Shown: positions 25,013-33,764 of the stretch, one piece after another | Layout: each line of letters begins with the position of its first letter | Numbering within the stretch: position 1 is the stretch's first letter | NCBI GenBank assembly: GCA_023386955.1 | Contig: JAEWIS010000044.1 | Location: 372,001 to 436,000 of the forward strand | Source of the DNA: Bacillota bacterium | GTDB taxonomy: Bacteria; Bacillota; Bacilli; Paenibacillales; NBRC-103111 | DNA: 64,000 bases | Direction: 5' to 3' | Translations under genes and position numbers: made by a program | Notes under the pieces: generated by a model | What the model was told of the DNA's origin: nothing | What the model saw: the letters and a program-made list of their open reading frames with translations, nothing else | The model's database searches: none

Positions 25013-26950
25013 ATGGAGTTCAAACATGCATTTACACCGGGTGCAATCGGACAGCTGACATTGAAAAACCGTTTTGTGCTTGCCCCTATGGGCTCCGGTA
25101 TGGCGGACAATGAGATGATTACAGAGGAATTCATCCGGTACCATGTGGCTCGGGCCAAGGGCGGCGTCGGCATGAATACCATCGAATATACAGCCGTACA
25201 TCCCACCACACGGAATCCGTCTATCCCTTCCATCTACGAGGACCGTTTTATTCCCGGCATGAAGCAGCTTACTGACGCTGTTCACGCTGCAGGAGGCAAA
25301 ATAAGTACTCAGCTGTGGCATGCAGGGCGCCAGACCTCCAGCCAAATTACCGGGTTGCCGCTGATTGCTCCCTCTGCTATTCCCAATGTGGCTTACCGGG
25401 AAATGCCCGAAGAAATGGACCATGCGGTCATCCAGGAAATTGTAGAAGCTTTCGGAGCCGCTGCACTTCGGGCTAAACAGGCCGGCTTCGATATGGTGGA
25501 GCTGCACGGCGCCAGCGGGTACCTGTTGAATCAGTTCATGAGTCCTTACAGCAACAAGCGGGAGGATGAATACGGCGGCGACTTGGTGAAGAGAACACGC
25601 TTCTGCACAGAGGTCATCCAGAGCATCAAACGGCACGCAGGCGCAGATTTCCCCGTTTCCTACCGGCTGACCATCGAGGAATTTGTATCAGGCGGACTGG
25701 TACCCGAAGATATTATGGAGATCGCCCCGATCCTGGAGGCGGCCGGAGCCGATGTTCTGCACGTGACCAGCGGTCTGTTTGAGACTGTTCACAAAACCAT
25801 TGCCCCCTTGGAGGTGGCTCCGGGATTTAACGCGGGCTATACGGCCCGGCTCAAAAAGCTGCTCCAGATCCCCGTTATGGTGGTGGGGCGGATTAACGAT
25901 CCCGCAGTGGCGGAACGGATCATCGCCGAAGGTCAAGCAGATTTCGTAGCCTTGGGACGTACCCTCATCGCAGATCCTGAATTTTGCATCAAGGCGGAAC
26001 AGGGACGTGTGGATGAAATCATCAAGTGTATCGGCTGCAACCAATCCTGCGTCGGCGGACAGCGTCCCGACCGGGAGCTTGCCGGACATAACGGGCCGGT
26101 ATGCTTACGCAATCCGGTTACAGGACGGGAGGACCGCTTCGATGACAAGCCGGCGCAAACCCCCAAGAAGGTGCTGGTTGCAGGGGGAGGCGCAGCAGGG
26201 ATGACCGCTGCCCTCCATCTGCAAAACCGGGGGCATCAGGTGGTGCTGTGTGAAAGCTCCGGCGCTTTGGGCGGACAGCTGTTCCTGGCAGGGCAATCCC
26301 CCTCCAAGGGGGAAATGGCGGAATCTGCCCTCCAGATGGGCCGGACTGTGGTGCGGAGCGGGGTGGAGGTACGTCTCCGTACACCTGTTACGCAAAGCCT
26401 CATCGAAGCTCTTCGTCCGGATGAGATCATCATCGCAACCGGTTCGGAGCCCTTCGTGCCCAACATTCCCGGAGTGGAAAGCGGGCATGTGGTAACCGCC
26501 CACGCTGTCCTGCGTAAGGAGGCGGCCCCTGGCTGCCGTACGGCTATTATCGGGGGCGGTCTGGTGGGCATTGAGGTGGCGGAGCTGCTGGTGTCCCAGG
26601 GCAAGGAGGTGGTCATCGTAGAGATGCAGGATGAGGTGGCCAAGGAGCTGGTGCATACCCGCAAGATTTTTGCGCTTGATTTTATTGCCCGGCATGAAAT
26701 TCCTGTCTACGTGAACACCCGCTGTGTGTCTGTCGGGGAAGGGGAAATCACGCTGGAGAAGGAAGGCGCGGAGTTTACGCTTGAGCATATTGACACTGTT
26801 GTACTGGCTACCGGATCCAAGTCCCGGAATGAGCTGGCGGCGGTCGTACAGGCTTCGGGCATTCCATACCATGTGATTGGTGATGCCCTGAAGCCCCGCA
26901 AGGCGCTGGAGGCGATTTATGAAGGAGCGGAAGTGGCTCAGCTGATTTAA
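25013..26950 (+). CDS. NADH:flavin oxidoreductase, 2,4-dienoyl-CoA reductase type
   Basis: A 645-residue three-domain enzyme. Residues 1-340 form an old-yellow-enzyme FMN barrel (LKNRFVLAPMGSG, then ELHGASGYLLNQF with the HGA active-site motif). A 4Fe-4S cluster is bound by CIGCNQSC and a later Cys (about 341-370). The C-terminal half has FAD and NAD Rossmann folds (VLVAGGGAAGMTAAL and AIIGGGLVGIEVAE). This is the FadH/BaiC layout, reducing enoyl groups or xenobiotics. ATG 25013 follows GGAGGAATGGATC. A PadR regulator gene follows. Confidence 0.92.
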   Translation: MEFKHAFTPGAIGQLTLKNRFVLAPMGSGMADNEMITEEFIRYHVARAKGGVGMNTIEYTAVHPTTRNPSIPSIYEDRFIPGMKQLTDAVHAAGGKISTQLWHAGRQTSSQITGLPLIAPSAIPNVAYREMPEEMDHAVIQEIVEAFGAAALRAKQAGFDMVELHGASGYLLNQFMSPYSNKREDEYGGDLVKRTRFCTEVIQSIKRHAGADFPVSYRLTIEEFVSGGLVPEDIMEIAPILEAAGADVLHVTSGLFETVHKTIAPLEVAPGFNAGYTARLKKLLQIPVMVVGRINDPAVAERIIAEGQADFVALGRTLIADPEFCIKAEQGRVDEIIKCIGCNQSCVGGQRPDRELAGHNGPVCLRNPVTGREDRFDDKPAQTPKKVLVAGGGAAGMTAALHLQNRGHQVVLCESSGALGGQLFLAGQSPSKGEMAESALQMGRTVVRSGVEVRLRTPVTQSLIEALRPDEIIIATGSEPFVPNIPGVESGHVVTAHAVLRKEAAPGCRTAIIGGGLVGIEVAELLVSQGKEVVIVEMQDEVAKELVHTRKIFALDFIARHEIPVYVNTRCVSVGEGEITLEKEGAEFTLEHIDTVVLATGSKSRNELAAVVQASGIPYHVIGDALKPRKALEAIYEGAEVAQLI

Positions 26951-26963
26951 CGGATCGGGCTGC

Positions 26964-27007
26964 AGGCTGCCTGGTAGGGAGGTTGCTCCTGCCGGGCAGC
27001 CTCTTTT
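26964..27007 (+). terminator. Terminator after the flavin oxidoreductase
   Basis: AGGCTGCCTGG and CCGGGCAGCCT make a GC-rich stem followed by C and four T residues. Confidence 0.65.
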
Positions 27008-27081
27008 GCTTCGATGGCGGATTTTGTATACTGGGAAGTAAAAGCCCGGAGGCGAACCGGATACAGGAAGCGGGAACCCAC

Positions 27082-27609
27082 ATGTATATCGATATTCTCA
27101 TTTTGTCCCAGTTGATGCATAGCCCCAAGCATGGCTACGAGATCAAGAAAAATGTGGCTTTTCTATTGGGCAAATCCAATACCATCAATAATAATTATTT
27201 GTATCCCACCCTCAAGCGGTTCGAGGAAATGGGAGCCATCACCAAACAATTGGAGCTGCAGGAGAACCGGCCCAACCGGCATATCTACTCCATCACAGAA
27301 ATGGGGAAGGAAATTTTCCACAGCCTGCTTAATGAATTTCCCCCGGAATATGCCCGGAATCAGGACGAAATCTTTAACCGGCTGGCGTTTTTTGATCTGC
27401 TGGAGCCGGAAACCCGGGAGCAGGTGATTACTGGACGTCTCCGGTTTATCGAGGAAAATTTGACTCATCTGGATGGTTTGGTCCACAGTCTGGAGGATAA
27501 CCGGTTTTTGCCCATGTCCCCTATCATGCACGAATATTCGCGGCTGCAGATGCAGGCGGAGCAGGGGTTTTTCCTGAAGCTGAAGGAACGTTTTTTGCAT
27601 AAAAAATGA
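27082..27609 (+). CDS. PadR-family transcriptional regulator
   Basis: A 175-residue regulator. The N-terminal winged helix is typical: ILILSQLMHSPKHGYEIKKN, then LYPTLKRFEEMGAI and RHIYSITEMGKE. A helical C-terminal dimerisation domain follows. Start ATG 27082 is preceded by ACAGGAAGCGGGAACCCAC. PadR proteins mostly repress detoxification genes and release DNA on binding small aromatic or drug molecules. The neighbouring flavin oxidoreductase and the palindrome at 24966 are the probable targets. Confidence 0.9.
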   Translation: MYIDILILSQLMHSPKHGYEIKKNVAFLLGKSNTINNNYLYPTLKRFEEMGAITKQLELQENRPNRHIYSITEMGKEIFHSLLNEFPPEYARNQDEIFNRLAFFDLLEPETREQVITGRLRFIEENLTHLDGLVHSLEDNRFLPMSPIMHEYSRLQMQAEQGFFLKLKERFLHKK

Positions 27610-27718
27610 TGTAGATTTAATGAAAATTAAAATAGAATGATGCTGAAATCTGTCATATAATTATTGTAGTATGACGGTGGATGGATAACCATCGTGTGAA
27701 AGGAGCTGTTCGGGTTCG

Positions 27719-28150
27719 ATGATGTGGAAAGAAAAATACAAGATCGGTGTGGAACTGATCGATGAACAGCACCTAGAATTATTTAAGCGTGTTGAAAGCT
27801 TTTTGCTGGTACTCCGCTCCAAGGACGATTGGGACACCAAGGTGGAGAAGGTTAAGGAAACCCTGGAGTTTATGAAGCTGTACGTGGTACAGCATTTCCG
27901 TGATGAGGAGCAGTATCAGCGGGAGGTTTGTTACCCGGATTGCGCCGGCCACTGCAAGCTGCATGCCCAATTTACAGCTGATGTGGCGGAATTCGTCAGA
28001 CTGTTTGAGGAGCAGGGTTATCAGGAGCCGTTGGTCCAGAAGTTCGCCGGTAAGCTGCTGGCATGGCTGATTAATCATGTGGCCGCTTCCGACCAGAAGA
28101 TCGCCGACTATCTGGAACGCCTGAAAGGGGATCCCGCGTATGAATCCTGA
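27719..28150 (+). CDS. Bacteriohemerythrin
   Basis: A 143-residue four-helix bundle that binds O2 at a di-iron site. Ligands follow the family pattern: a first His in LIDEQHLELF (about residue 18), HFRDEEQYQ (about 59-67), HCKLHAQF (about 78-85) and a C-terminal INHVAASDQKI with H-x4-D (about 122-133). It starts after AAAGGAGCTGTTCGGGTTCG and overlaps cheX by 11 bp, so the two are translationally coupled. The pairing suggests oxygen-linked control of motility, which is an inference. Confidence 0.93.
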   Translation: MMWKEKYKIGVELIDEQHLELFKRVESFLLVLRSKDDWDTKVEKVKETLEFMKLYVVQHFRDEEQYQREVCYPDCAGHCKLHAQFTADVAEFVRLFEEQGYQEPLVQKFAGKLLAWLINHVAASDQKIADYLERLKGDPAYES

Positions 28151-28604
28151 GCTTGCGAATCCCTTCTATGTGGCAACCCGGGAAGTGTTCCGGCTGATGC
28201 TGGACCTGGAGGTTCAGCGCGGAGCGGACCAGCTGAAGCTGGACGGTCTGGCCAATAAAAAAGCCTGTGTCAGCATCGGCATTGTTGGCGATCTGGAAGG
28301 CACCATCCAATATAATTTTCCCGAAAGTATGACGCTGGAGATGGTACGGATCATGTCCGGCATGGAAATGGAGGTTGTGGATGATTTTGTCGCCTCCGCC
28401 CTTAGCGAAATCGTCAATATCATCAGCGGCAACGCCATGACCAGCTTGTTCGAAAGCAATTATACCTGCGACATTCTCCCGCCTACTCTCGAGCTGATCG
28501 AGGAAGTGGCGGAGCGTCCTTCCGATAAAGTGATTTCCCTGCCCCTGGAGACGATCATCGGTCCTCTCCGGGTAGAAGTGGATTTGCGCAAAAAAGGGGC
28601 ATAA
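28140..28604 (+). CDS. cheX: Chemotaxis phosphatase CheX
   Basis: A 154-residue CheC/CheX/FliY-family protein. The phosphatase signature is [17 protein letters not shown] (about residues 82-98) with the catalytic Glu and Asn. A single such motif, with domain-swap-type beta strands, is CheX rather than CheC. It dephosphorylates CheY-P. It overlaps the bacteriohemerythrin gene by 11 bp and is followed by a terminator; no other chemotaxis gene lies in the window. Confidence 0.88.
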   Translation: MNPELANPFYVATREVFRLMLDLEVQRGADQLKLDGLANKKACVSIGIVGDLEGTIQYNFPESMTLEMVRIMSGMEMEVVDDFVASALSEIVNIISGNAMTSLFESNYTCDILPPTLELIEEVAERPSDKVISLPLETIIGPLRVEVDLRKKGA

Positions 28605-28617
28605 CGCCCGATCCTCC

Positions 28618-28646
28618 GCTGGTTTCCTTGGGAAGCTGGCTTTTTT
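28618..28646 (+). terminator. Terminator after cheX
   Basis: GCTGGTTTCC, loop TTG, GGAAGCTGGC (stem with several G-U pairs), then six T residues. Confidence 0.75.
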
Positions 28647-28721
28647 GTTTGCCCTTAGCGCATGTTTGCAAACACGCTCTTAGGATGAATCCGTTTCGCA
28701 TGATTAGCTGCCGGGCCAAGT

Positions 28722-28729
28722 GGTATAAT
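28722..28729 (+). promoter_or_regulatory. Extended -10 promoter of msrAB
   Basis: The -10 is TATAAT at 28724-28729 with an upstream TGG, giving the extended TGnTATAAT form. The -35 region (TGATTA) is weak, as is common for extended -10 promoters. Confidence 0.55.
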
Positions 28730-28795
28730 AGACTGGAAGCGCGGTCCAGTGCCGCGGCTCTAGCAATAGCACTTGGGAGAGGAGTGGACCGTACC

Positions 28796-29767
28796 ATGGA
28801 TCAACAAGACGGATTGGATGTACAGAAGGAGCTGGCTACCTTTGCCGGGGGATGCTTCTGGTGTATGGTGAAGCCTTTTGATGAGCTCCCGGGAATCCTT
28901 CGGGTGGTTTCCGGTTATACGGGCGGACATAAGCCCAATCCTACCTATGAGGAAGTGTGCACCCATACCACTGGACATACGGAGGCGGTGCAGATCGAGT
29001 TTGATCCGGCACGTTTCCCTTATGCCAAGCTGGTGGAGCTGTTCTGGCAGCAAATAGATCCCACCGACCCGGGCGGTCAGTTTCATGACCGGGGTGACTC
29101 CTACCGCACAGCGATTTTTTACCATTCCGATGAGCAAAGGAAGATTGCCGAGGAGTCCAAGCGCAAGCTTGCAGAAAGCGGACGATTCGATAAGCCCATT
29201 GTGGTCCCCATTGAGCCTGCCCAGCCGTTCTATCCGGCGGAGGAGTATCACCAGGACTACCACAAGAAAAATCCGATGCATTACAAGCGTTACCGGATCG
29301 GGTCCGGCCGGGAGGCGTTTATTGAACAGCATTGGTCCCGCAAAACCCATGACACAAGCCACTTGACGCCGATACAGTATGAGGTAACCCAAAATAACGC
29401 AACGGAGCCGCCTTTCCGCAATGAATTTTTCGACCATAAGGAAGAGGGCATCTATGTGGATATTGTTTCGGGTGAGCCCTTGTTCAGCTCATTGGACAAA
29501 TTTGATTCCGGCTGCGGCTGGCCCAGCTTTACGAAGCCGTTGGCCGAACATGCGGTGAAGGAGAAGTCGGACTTCAGCCATTTTATGATCCGTACCGAGG
29601 TCCGCAGCAGTGAAGCGGATTCCCATCTGGGCCATCTGTTTGACGATGGTCCGGAGGAGAAGGGGGGACTGCGCTATTGCATCAATTCCGCCGCTCTCCG
29701 GTTTATCCCCAAGAAGGATCTGGAGCAGGAAGGGTATGGCGAGCTCCGCAAGCTGTTTGGTGAATAA
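28796..29767 (+). CDS. msrAB: Fused peptide methionine sulfoxide reductase MsrA-MsrB
   Basis: A 323-residue fusion. The MsrA half (residues 13-165) has the nucleophile motif FAGGCFWC with Cys20 and reduces the S-epimer of methionine sulfoxide. The MsrB half (about 185-323) has CGWPSF and ends with the catalytic [13 protein letters not shown], reducing the R-epimer. Zinc-binding CxxC pairs of many MsrBs are absent (SGEPLFSS). ATG 28796 is chosen; the 56 codons upstream run across the promoter and are not coding. Cytosolic repair of oxidised protein. Confidence 0.95.
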   Translation: MDQQDGLDVQKELATFAGGCFWCMVKPFDELPGILRVVSGYTGGHKPNPTYEEVCTHTTGHTEAVQIEFDPARFPYAKLVELFWQQIDPTDPGGQFHDRGDSYRTAIFYHSDEQRKIAEESKRKLAESGRFDKPIVVPIEPAQPFYPAEEYHQDYHKKNPMHYKRYRIGSGREAFIEQHWSRKTHDTSHLTPIQYEVTQNNATEPPFRNEFFDHKEEGIYVDIVSGEPLFSSLDKFDSGCGWPSFTKPLAEHAVKEKSDFSHFMIRTEVRSSEADSHLGHLFDDGPEEKGGLRYCINSAALRFIPKKDLEQEGYGELRKLFGE

Positions 29768-29782
29768 AAGAAGTACACTTCG

Positions 29783-29812
29783 AACCCCTGGTCATAATGG
29801 CCGGGGGTTTTT
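29783..29812 (+). terminator. Terminator after msrAB
   Basis: AACCCCTGGTC and GGCCGGGGGTT form a stem with G-U pairs, followed by a T-run. Confidence 0.75.
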
Positions 29813-29855
29813 GGGGTGTGCTGGCGGGTGTAACATATATCACACTTTGAATAGA

Positions 29856-29890
29856 GCGGACAGTTTATAATTTACGGGTCCGCTGTCCGC
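29856..29890 (+). promoter_or_regulatory. TATAAT flanked by GCGGACAG/CTGTCCGC inverted repeat
   Basis: The -10 element TATAAT (29866-29871) lies between two perfect 8-bp arms, GCGGACAG at 29856 and CTGTCCGC at 29883. A protein bound here would block the promoter of the radical SAM gene. If the site lies in the transcript only the right arm would be included, so a DNA operator is more likely than an RNA hairpin. Confidence 0.5.
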
Positions 29891-29954
29891 ATCAACCGAC
29901 GCTTGTGGTGGGGCGGAACAACCGGGCAAGATCGGTAAGGAGGAACCAAGATCC

Positions 29955-30908
29955 ATGGCTTACAAGTCGCTTGAACTGGTAAAACCTGAACTTTATACGC
30001 TGGAAGGGCTGGAGGTGGGGTTGACCTCATCCTGCAACTTCAAGTGCGATTATTGCTGCGCGTATCAGCGCAATGACGGAGAAAGCGTGGATGGCCAAGA
30101 GGTGATCCGGATACTGGAGGAGCTGCCGGGACTGAAGCGGGTGCGTTTATCCGGTGGTGAGGTCACCATGAAATACAAGGATTGTGTGGAGGTTGTGTCC
30201 TACTGTGCTTCACGGGGGATTCAAACCCAGTTGAATTCCAATGCCAGTTTGTTGAATGAAGCCAAGGTGGAGGAATTGGTGCAGGCGGGGCTGACCACCA
30301 TTCATATCAGCTTTAACTTTACGACAGCTGAGGGGTTTTCCAGGTATTATAAGCTGCCTCCGGCTGTTTACAACCGGATTCTGGAGAACATCCGCCTGTT
30401 TGCACAGACTAAGGTGGATACAGTGTTGGAGACGCTGTTATTTGAGGAGACCCAGCATTGTCTGACGGATATCAGCGCCATGGTCTATGATCTGGGGGTC
30501 CGCACTCATGAAATCCAGAACAGCATTGTCATGAATCATACGGGATGGAAAGCTATAGCGGCACGGGAGCAATTGAAGCGGGCGGTGGATGAGCTCATCG
30601 CCGCCAAACGGGAGGATTCGGTACTGTTTTTAACCTGTATGGACCGTTTCGCCGAAGAGCTGGGCATCCGTGAGCAGCCGGGAGTATTTATTACCCAATG
30701 TATCGAAGGCAAAACTCAGCTCCATCTCCACGGGAACGGGGATATCCTAATTTCGGAGCTATGTTATCCGGTAGTGATCGGCAACATCTATAAGGGCACC
30801 AAACTGGCGGATATTTTCAGCAGTATGCCTCCTGCCTTACAGGATTATCTGCAGCGTGAGCCATGCCCGGCACGTGAAGCCATGTTTCCGGGGAAAAGCA
30901 AGGCCTAG
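29955..30908 (+). CDS. Radical SAM protein with SPASM/twitch-like C-terminus, substrate unknown
   Basis: A 317-residue enzyme. The CNFKCDYC motif (about residues 27-34) binds the 4Fe-4S cluster that cleaves S-adenosylmethionine, and VRLSGGEV is the SAM-binding strand. The C-terminus has three Cys (CIEG, SELCYP, EPCPA) around an HGNGDI segment, the pattern of a twitch-type auxiliary cluster. Such enzymes modify peptides or small molecules. No precursor peptide or partner enzyme is seen within 1 kb. Start follows GTAAGGAGGAACCAAGATCC. Confidence 0.85.
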   Translation: MAYKSLELVKPELYTLEGLEVGLTSSCNFKCDYCCAYQRNDGESVDGQEVIRILEELPGLKRVRLSGGEVTMKYKDCVEVVSYCASRGIQTQLNSNASLLNEAKVEELVQAGLTTIHISFNFTTAEGFSRYYKLPPAVYNRILENIRLFAQTKVDTVLETLLFEETQHCLTDISAMVYDLGVRTHEIQNSIVMNHTGWKAIAAREQLKRAVDELIAAKREDSVLFLTCMDRFAEELGIREQPGVFITQCIEGKTQLHLHGNGDILISELCYPVVIGNIYKGTKLADIFSSMPPALQDYLQREPCPAREAMFPGKSKA

Positions 30909-30944
30909 GGCGGGGGTTGCCTACACGCCCTGATCCGTCATTCC

Positions 30945-31027
30945 TTCTCCGTCCCAAGACGGAGATATAAATCCTCCTGTGGTGTGTTGTTCCCGGATGG
31001 CAGGTTGCTTACAATGAGAACATACAG
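30945..31027 (+). promoter_or_regulatory. Shared promoter module, copy A
   Basis: An 83-bp element aligned without gaps to 56048-56130, with 68 identical positions. It contains a perfect inverted repeat TCTCCGTC-CCAA-GACGGAGA, an invariant ATATAAATCC block, -35 TTGTTC (30987-30992), a 17-bp spacer and -10 TACAAT (31010-31015). It drives the LiaF-like gene. The conserved inverted repeat upstream of a poor -35 suggests an activator site. Confidence 0.75.
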
Positions 31028-31070
31028 GATAAAGTCCTAAACAAGTTCAGGATTCGAACGGGAGGATATT

Positions 31071-31577
31071 ATGGACAGGAAAGCGTTGGGCGGTATTTTA
31101 TTAATTCTGGCCGGGGTATTGATGTTTGCCGGGAAGGGAAACCCCATAGACCCGGGATTTGTCTTCGGGAACTTCTGGGCCAGCCTATTTATTATCCCAT
31201 TGGGATTATTCTTCCATTGGCTGTATTTCTTCGCCACAGGCCGCAAGGGGACAGGGCTCCTTATTCCGGGCGGTACCCTCCTGGTGGCTGGGGTGGTTTG
31301 CCAAGTTTCCATGCTGTTTGATATTTGGGAGTACACCTGGCCCGGCTTCCCGCTGGCCGTAGCATTCGGCCTTTTGGAGTTTTATTGGTTTTCTGGCCGG
31401 AACCGCTGGCTTCTGATTCCAATCTTCATTCTTACCAGCGTATCCGTGCTGTTCTTCGCCATCTTCGCATTAGGCAGCTTGACCAGCTTCCATGTGATGG
31501 GCCAGTCCGCAGCAGCCATCGTGCTGATCGCCGCAGGTCTGTTCCTGATGCTGGGTAAAAAGCGCGAACGCTTCTGA
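31071..31577 (+). CDS. LiaF-like / DUF5668-type membrane protein
   Basis: A 168-residue protein with five or six hydrophobic segments. It opens with KALGGILLILAGVLMFAGKG, the helix pattern of the LiaI-LiaF-type transmembrane region, and lacks LiaF's C-terminal soluble domain. Start ATG follows GGGAGGATATT. It is preceded by the same promoter module as the envelope glycolipid cluster at 56 kb, which supports a role in envelope stress, though no direct function is known. Converges on the DNA-repair pair. Confidence 0.7.
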   Translation: MDRKALGGILLILAGVLMFAGKGNPIDPGFVFGNFWASLFIIPLGLFFHWLYFFATGRKGTGLLIPGGTLLVAGVVCQVSMLFDIWEYTWPGFPLAVAFGLLEFYWFSGRNRWLLIPIFILTSVSVLFFAIFALGSLTSFHVMGQSAAAIVLIAAGLFLMLGKKRERF

Positions 31578-31586
31578 TCCGCTGCG

Positions 31587-32453
31587 TTACACAGAATGCT
31601 TCCGTCCGTCTTTTGGGGAATCGGTTCCAGTCAGGCTTGCCTGGCCAGGAAGCTCCGATGCCCGGGAGACGGGCTTTTTGCGTGGGGGCGCCATGGTCCC
31701 CGGATCAGGCTGCATCTCGGGCAACTGGCTCCAATAACGCTTGGGCATATGATTCATCCGCAGGCGGGGGTTGATCCGCTCCCGGATGGCAATGGTATTG
31801 TAGAACCGTTTCCAGAGGCGGCGGAATTCCACTTCCTTGTGATCCAGCTCGGGCATGTCCAGCTCATCCACAGCGACAATCGCATCCCGCCCAGGCTCAT
31901 GAATAAGGGCTTGACCGTGGGTCTTGTCGTAGATCATGAAGGTTTCGCTGGCGAATCTGTCGCAGAAGTGGCTGCGTATCTCCGGCAGCACCTGATTCCG
32001 CGGCTCAATGATGGAGACCAGCGCTCCTTGGTGGACGGAGAAACGGACGAAGCCAGTAAACTTATGAGCTTCCCGCCTCAGCTGCAGCACAGCCTCATCC
32101 AGCGTCCTGACGGTATCGTCCGCCAGCATATCCGTAACGGCGGGGCCGCAGGAAAAGCCCAGGCGCAGGAAACGGAGCAGCAGCAGCTCCTTGTGGGGGT
32201 GGTGGATCAGCCAGCCCAGGCGCACCAATTCACGGGCTTCCCGGGAAATCTTCGCGGCGATGGTGGCATATACCCGCTTGGCTGTGTTCAGATCGGTGGC
32301 AATGGGCCGGGCAGGCAGAAGAAATCCCTGCTCCTCCTCCTGGGAGACGATCTCATAAGGAAGCTCCTGCTGGCTGTAACTTTCATATACGCAGCATAAA
32401 AACCCGTTAAAGCTGCCGTCATAGCTGTAGGCTACATCTGTCCGGTAAGACAT
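31587..32453 (-). CDS. TIGR03915-type putative DNA metabolism protein (DUF4130)
   Basis: A 288-residue protein of the family that always accompanies the radical SAM protein TIGR03916. The first half (VAYSYDGSFNGFLCCVYESY...) and the DUF4130 part with FVRFSVHQGALVSIIEPRNQVLP...HFCDRF...ETFMIYDKTHG (about residues 133-200) are typical; the fold is reported as uracil-DNA-glycosylase-like. It overlaps the radical SAM gene by 22 bp and is read after it. Biochemistry is undetermined to my knowledge; a role in DNA repair is inferred from the family and from the LexA-type box upstream. Confidence 0.85.
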   Translation of the reverse strand: MSYRTDVAYSYDGSFNGFLCCVYESYSQQELPYEIVSQEEEQGFLLPARPIATDLNTAKRVYATIAAKISREARELVRLGWLIHHPHKELLLLRFLRLGFSCGPAVTDMLADDTVRTLDEAVLQLRREAHKFTGFVRFSVHQGALVSIIEPRNQVLPEIRSHFCDRFASETFMIYDKTHGQALIHEPGRDAIVAVDELDMPELDHKEVEFRRLWKRFYNTIAIRERINPRLRMNHMPKRYWSQLPEMQPDPGTMAPPRKKPVSRASELPGQASLTGTDSPKDGRKHSV

Positions 32454-33739
32454 TGCATCACACTCTCCTTTGTCACCGCGGATTCGTCAAAAAAGGATAG
32501 CTGCTCATACTCTGGCTGCAGAACGTTCTTCAATCCGCTTTCGGAAATGAGGCCACGCAGGATGCTGCTTTCATTAACACGCAAACCCTCCAGCGCCTTG
32601 CCCTTACAGGTGATAAAATATTGGGCCCGCTTCAGGACCACGCCCAGCTTCTTCAATGAGGCAAAGTCCAGGTTGGCTGTTCTTCGTGCGGCGATAATCC
32701 GTTTGGCGCTTTGGACGCCGATGCCCGGAACCCGAAGCAGCTCCTCGTAGGAGGCTCTGTTCACCTCCATAGGGAAGAGCTCCATATGGTGGATGGCCCA
32801 GTTGCACTTGGGGTCGATGAGCGGATTAAAATTGGGATTCCGCTCGTCCAGCAGCTCCCTGGCCTGAAAGCCGTAGAACCGCAGCAGCCAGTCCGCCTGG
32901 TACAGCCTGTGCTCCCGCAGAAGGGGAGGTTTGGTCTCCGTAGAGGGGAGCAGGGAATGCTGGGTCACAGGCATGTAGGCCGAGTAGAATACCCGCTTGA
33001 GCTTGTATTTCTTGTACAGCCCCTCCGACAGAGTGAGAATCTTGTGGTCCGTCTCGGGTGTGGCCCCGACAATCATCTGGGTGCTCTGACCGGCCGGGAC
33101 GAACTTAGGGGAATGACGGTACTTGACCACGTCGTATGCATTCTCGGTGATCTTCTCCCGGATGAGACCCATGGGCTTCAGGATGGACTCCTTGCTTTTG
33201 TCCGGAGCCAGCACCTGCAGGCTTTCCTGGGAAGGAAGCTCAATGTTGACGCTCATCCTGTCAGCAAGCATACCCAGGCGGGAGATCAACGCACTGTCCG
33301 CGCCGGGAATGGCCTTCACATGGATGTAGCCGTTGAAGCCGTATTCGTTCCTGAAAAGCTCAAGGGCTGCAATCATCTGCTCTGTGGTATAGTCCGGGCT
33401 GCGCATAATGCCCGAGCTCAGGAACAGGCCTTCGATATAATTGCGGCGGTAAAACTGTATAGTGAGATCCGCCAGCTCCTTGGGCGTAAACGCCGCGCGG
33501 CGCGTATCATTGGAGCGTCTGTTGACGCAGTAGGCACAGTCGTACATGCAGCTGTTGGTCATCAGCACCTTCAGAAGCGAGATGCAGCGTCCGTCTGCGG
33601 AGAAGCTGTGGCAGATGCCCATACTCACCGTATTGCCCGTCATGCCTGCTTTGGAGCCTCTGTTGGAACCGCTTGAGGTGCAAGCGACGTCATACTTGGC
33701 CGAGTCGGAGAGGATGGTCAGCTTGTCGATCAAATTCAT
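32432..33739 (-). CDS. Putative DNA modification/repair radical SAM protein (TIGR03916-type)
   Basis: A 435-residue protein. The radical SAM cluster motif is CMYDCAYC at residues 64-71. A helix-hairpin-helix DNA-binding motif, LLRVPGIGVQSAKRIIAARR, lies at about 334-353. The combination suggests repair or modification of DNA bases by radical chemistry, in loose analogy to spore photoproduct lyase. ATG 33739 is preceded by AAGGAGGTAACACCC. Its promoter contains a GAACATGTGTTC LexA-type box. Partner gene TIGR03915 overlaps downstream. Confidence 0.88.
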   Translation of the reverse strand: MNLIDKLTILSDSAKYDVACTSSGSNRGSKAGMTGNTVSMGICHSFSADGRCISLLKVLMTNSCMYDCAYCVNRRSNDTRRAAFTPKELADLTIQFYRRNYIEGLFLSSGIMRSPDYTTEQMIAALELFRNEYGFNGYIHVKAIPGADSALISRLGMLADRMSVNIELPSQESLQVLAPDKSKESILKPMGLIREKITENAYDVVKYRHSPKFVPAGQSTQMIVGATPETDHKILTLSEGLYKKYKLKRVFYSAYMPVTQHSLLPSTETKPPLLREHRLYQADWLLRFYGFQARELLDERNPNFNPLIDPKCNWAIHHMELFPMEVNRASYEELLRVPGIGVQSAKRIIAARRTANLDFASLKKLGVVLKRAQYFITCKGKALEGLRVNESSILRGLISESGLKNVLQPEYEQLSFFDESAVTKESVMQCLTGQM

Positions 33740-33764
33740 GGGTGTTACCTCCTTGCTTGCATTT

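Noticed and set aside
28628..28795. N-terminal extension of MsrAB by 56 codons
   Set aside because: The stretch covers the cheX terminator and the TGGTATAAT promoter; the protein family starts at the later ATG.
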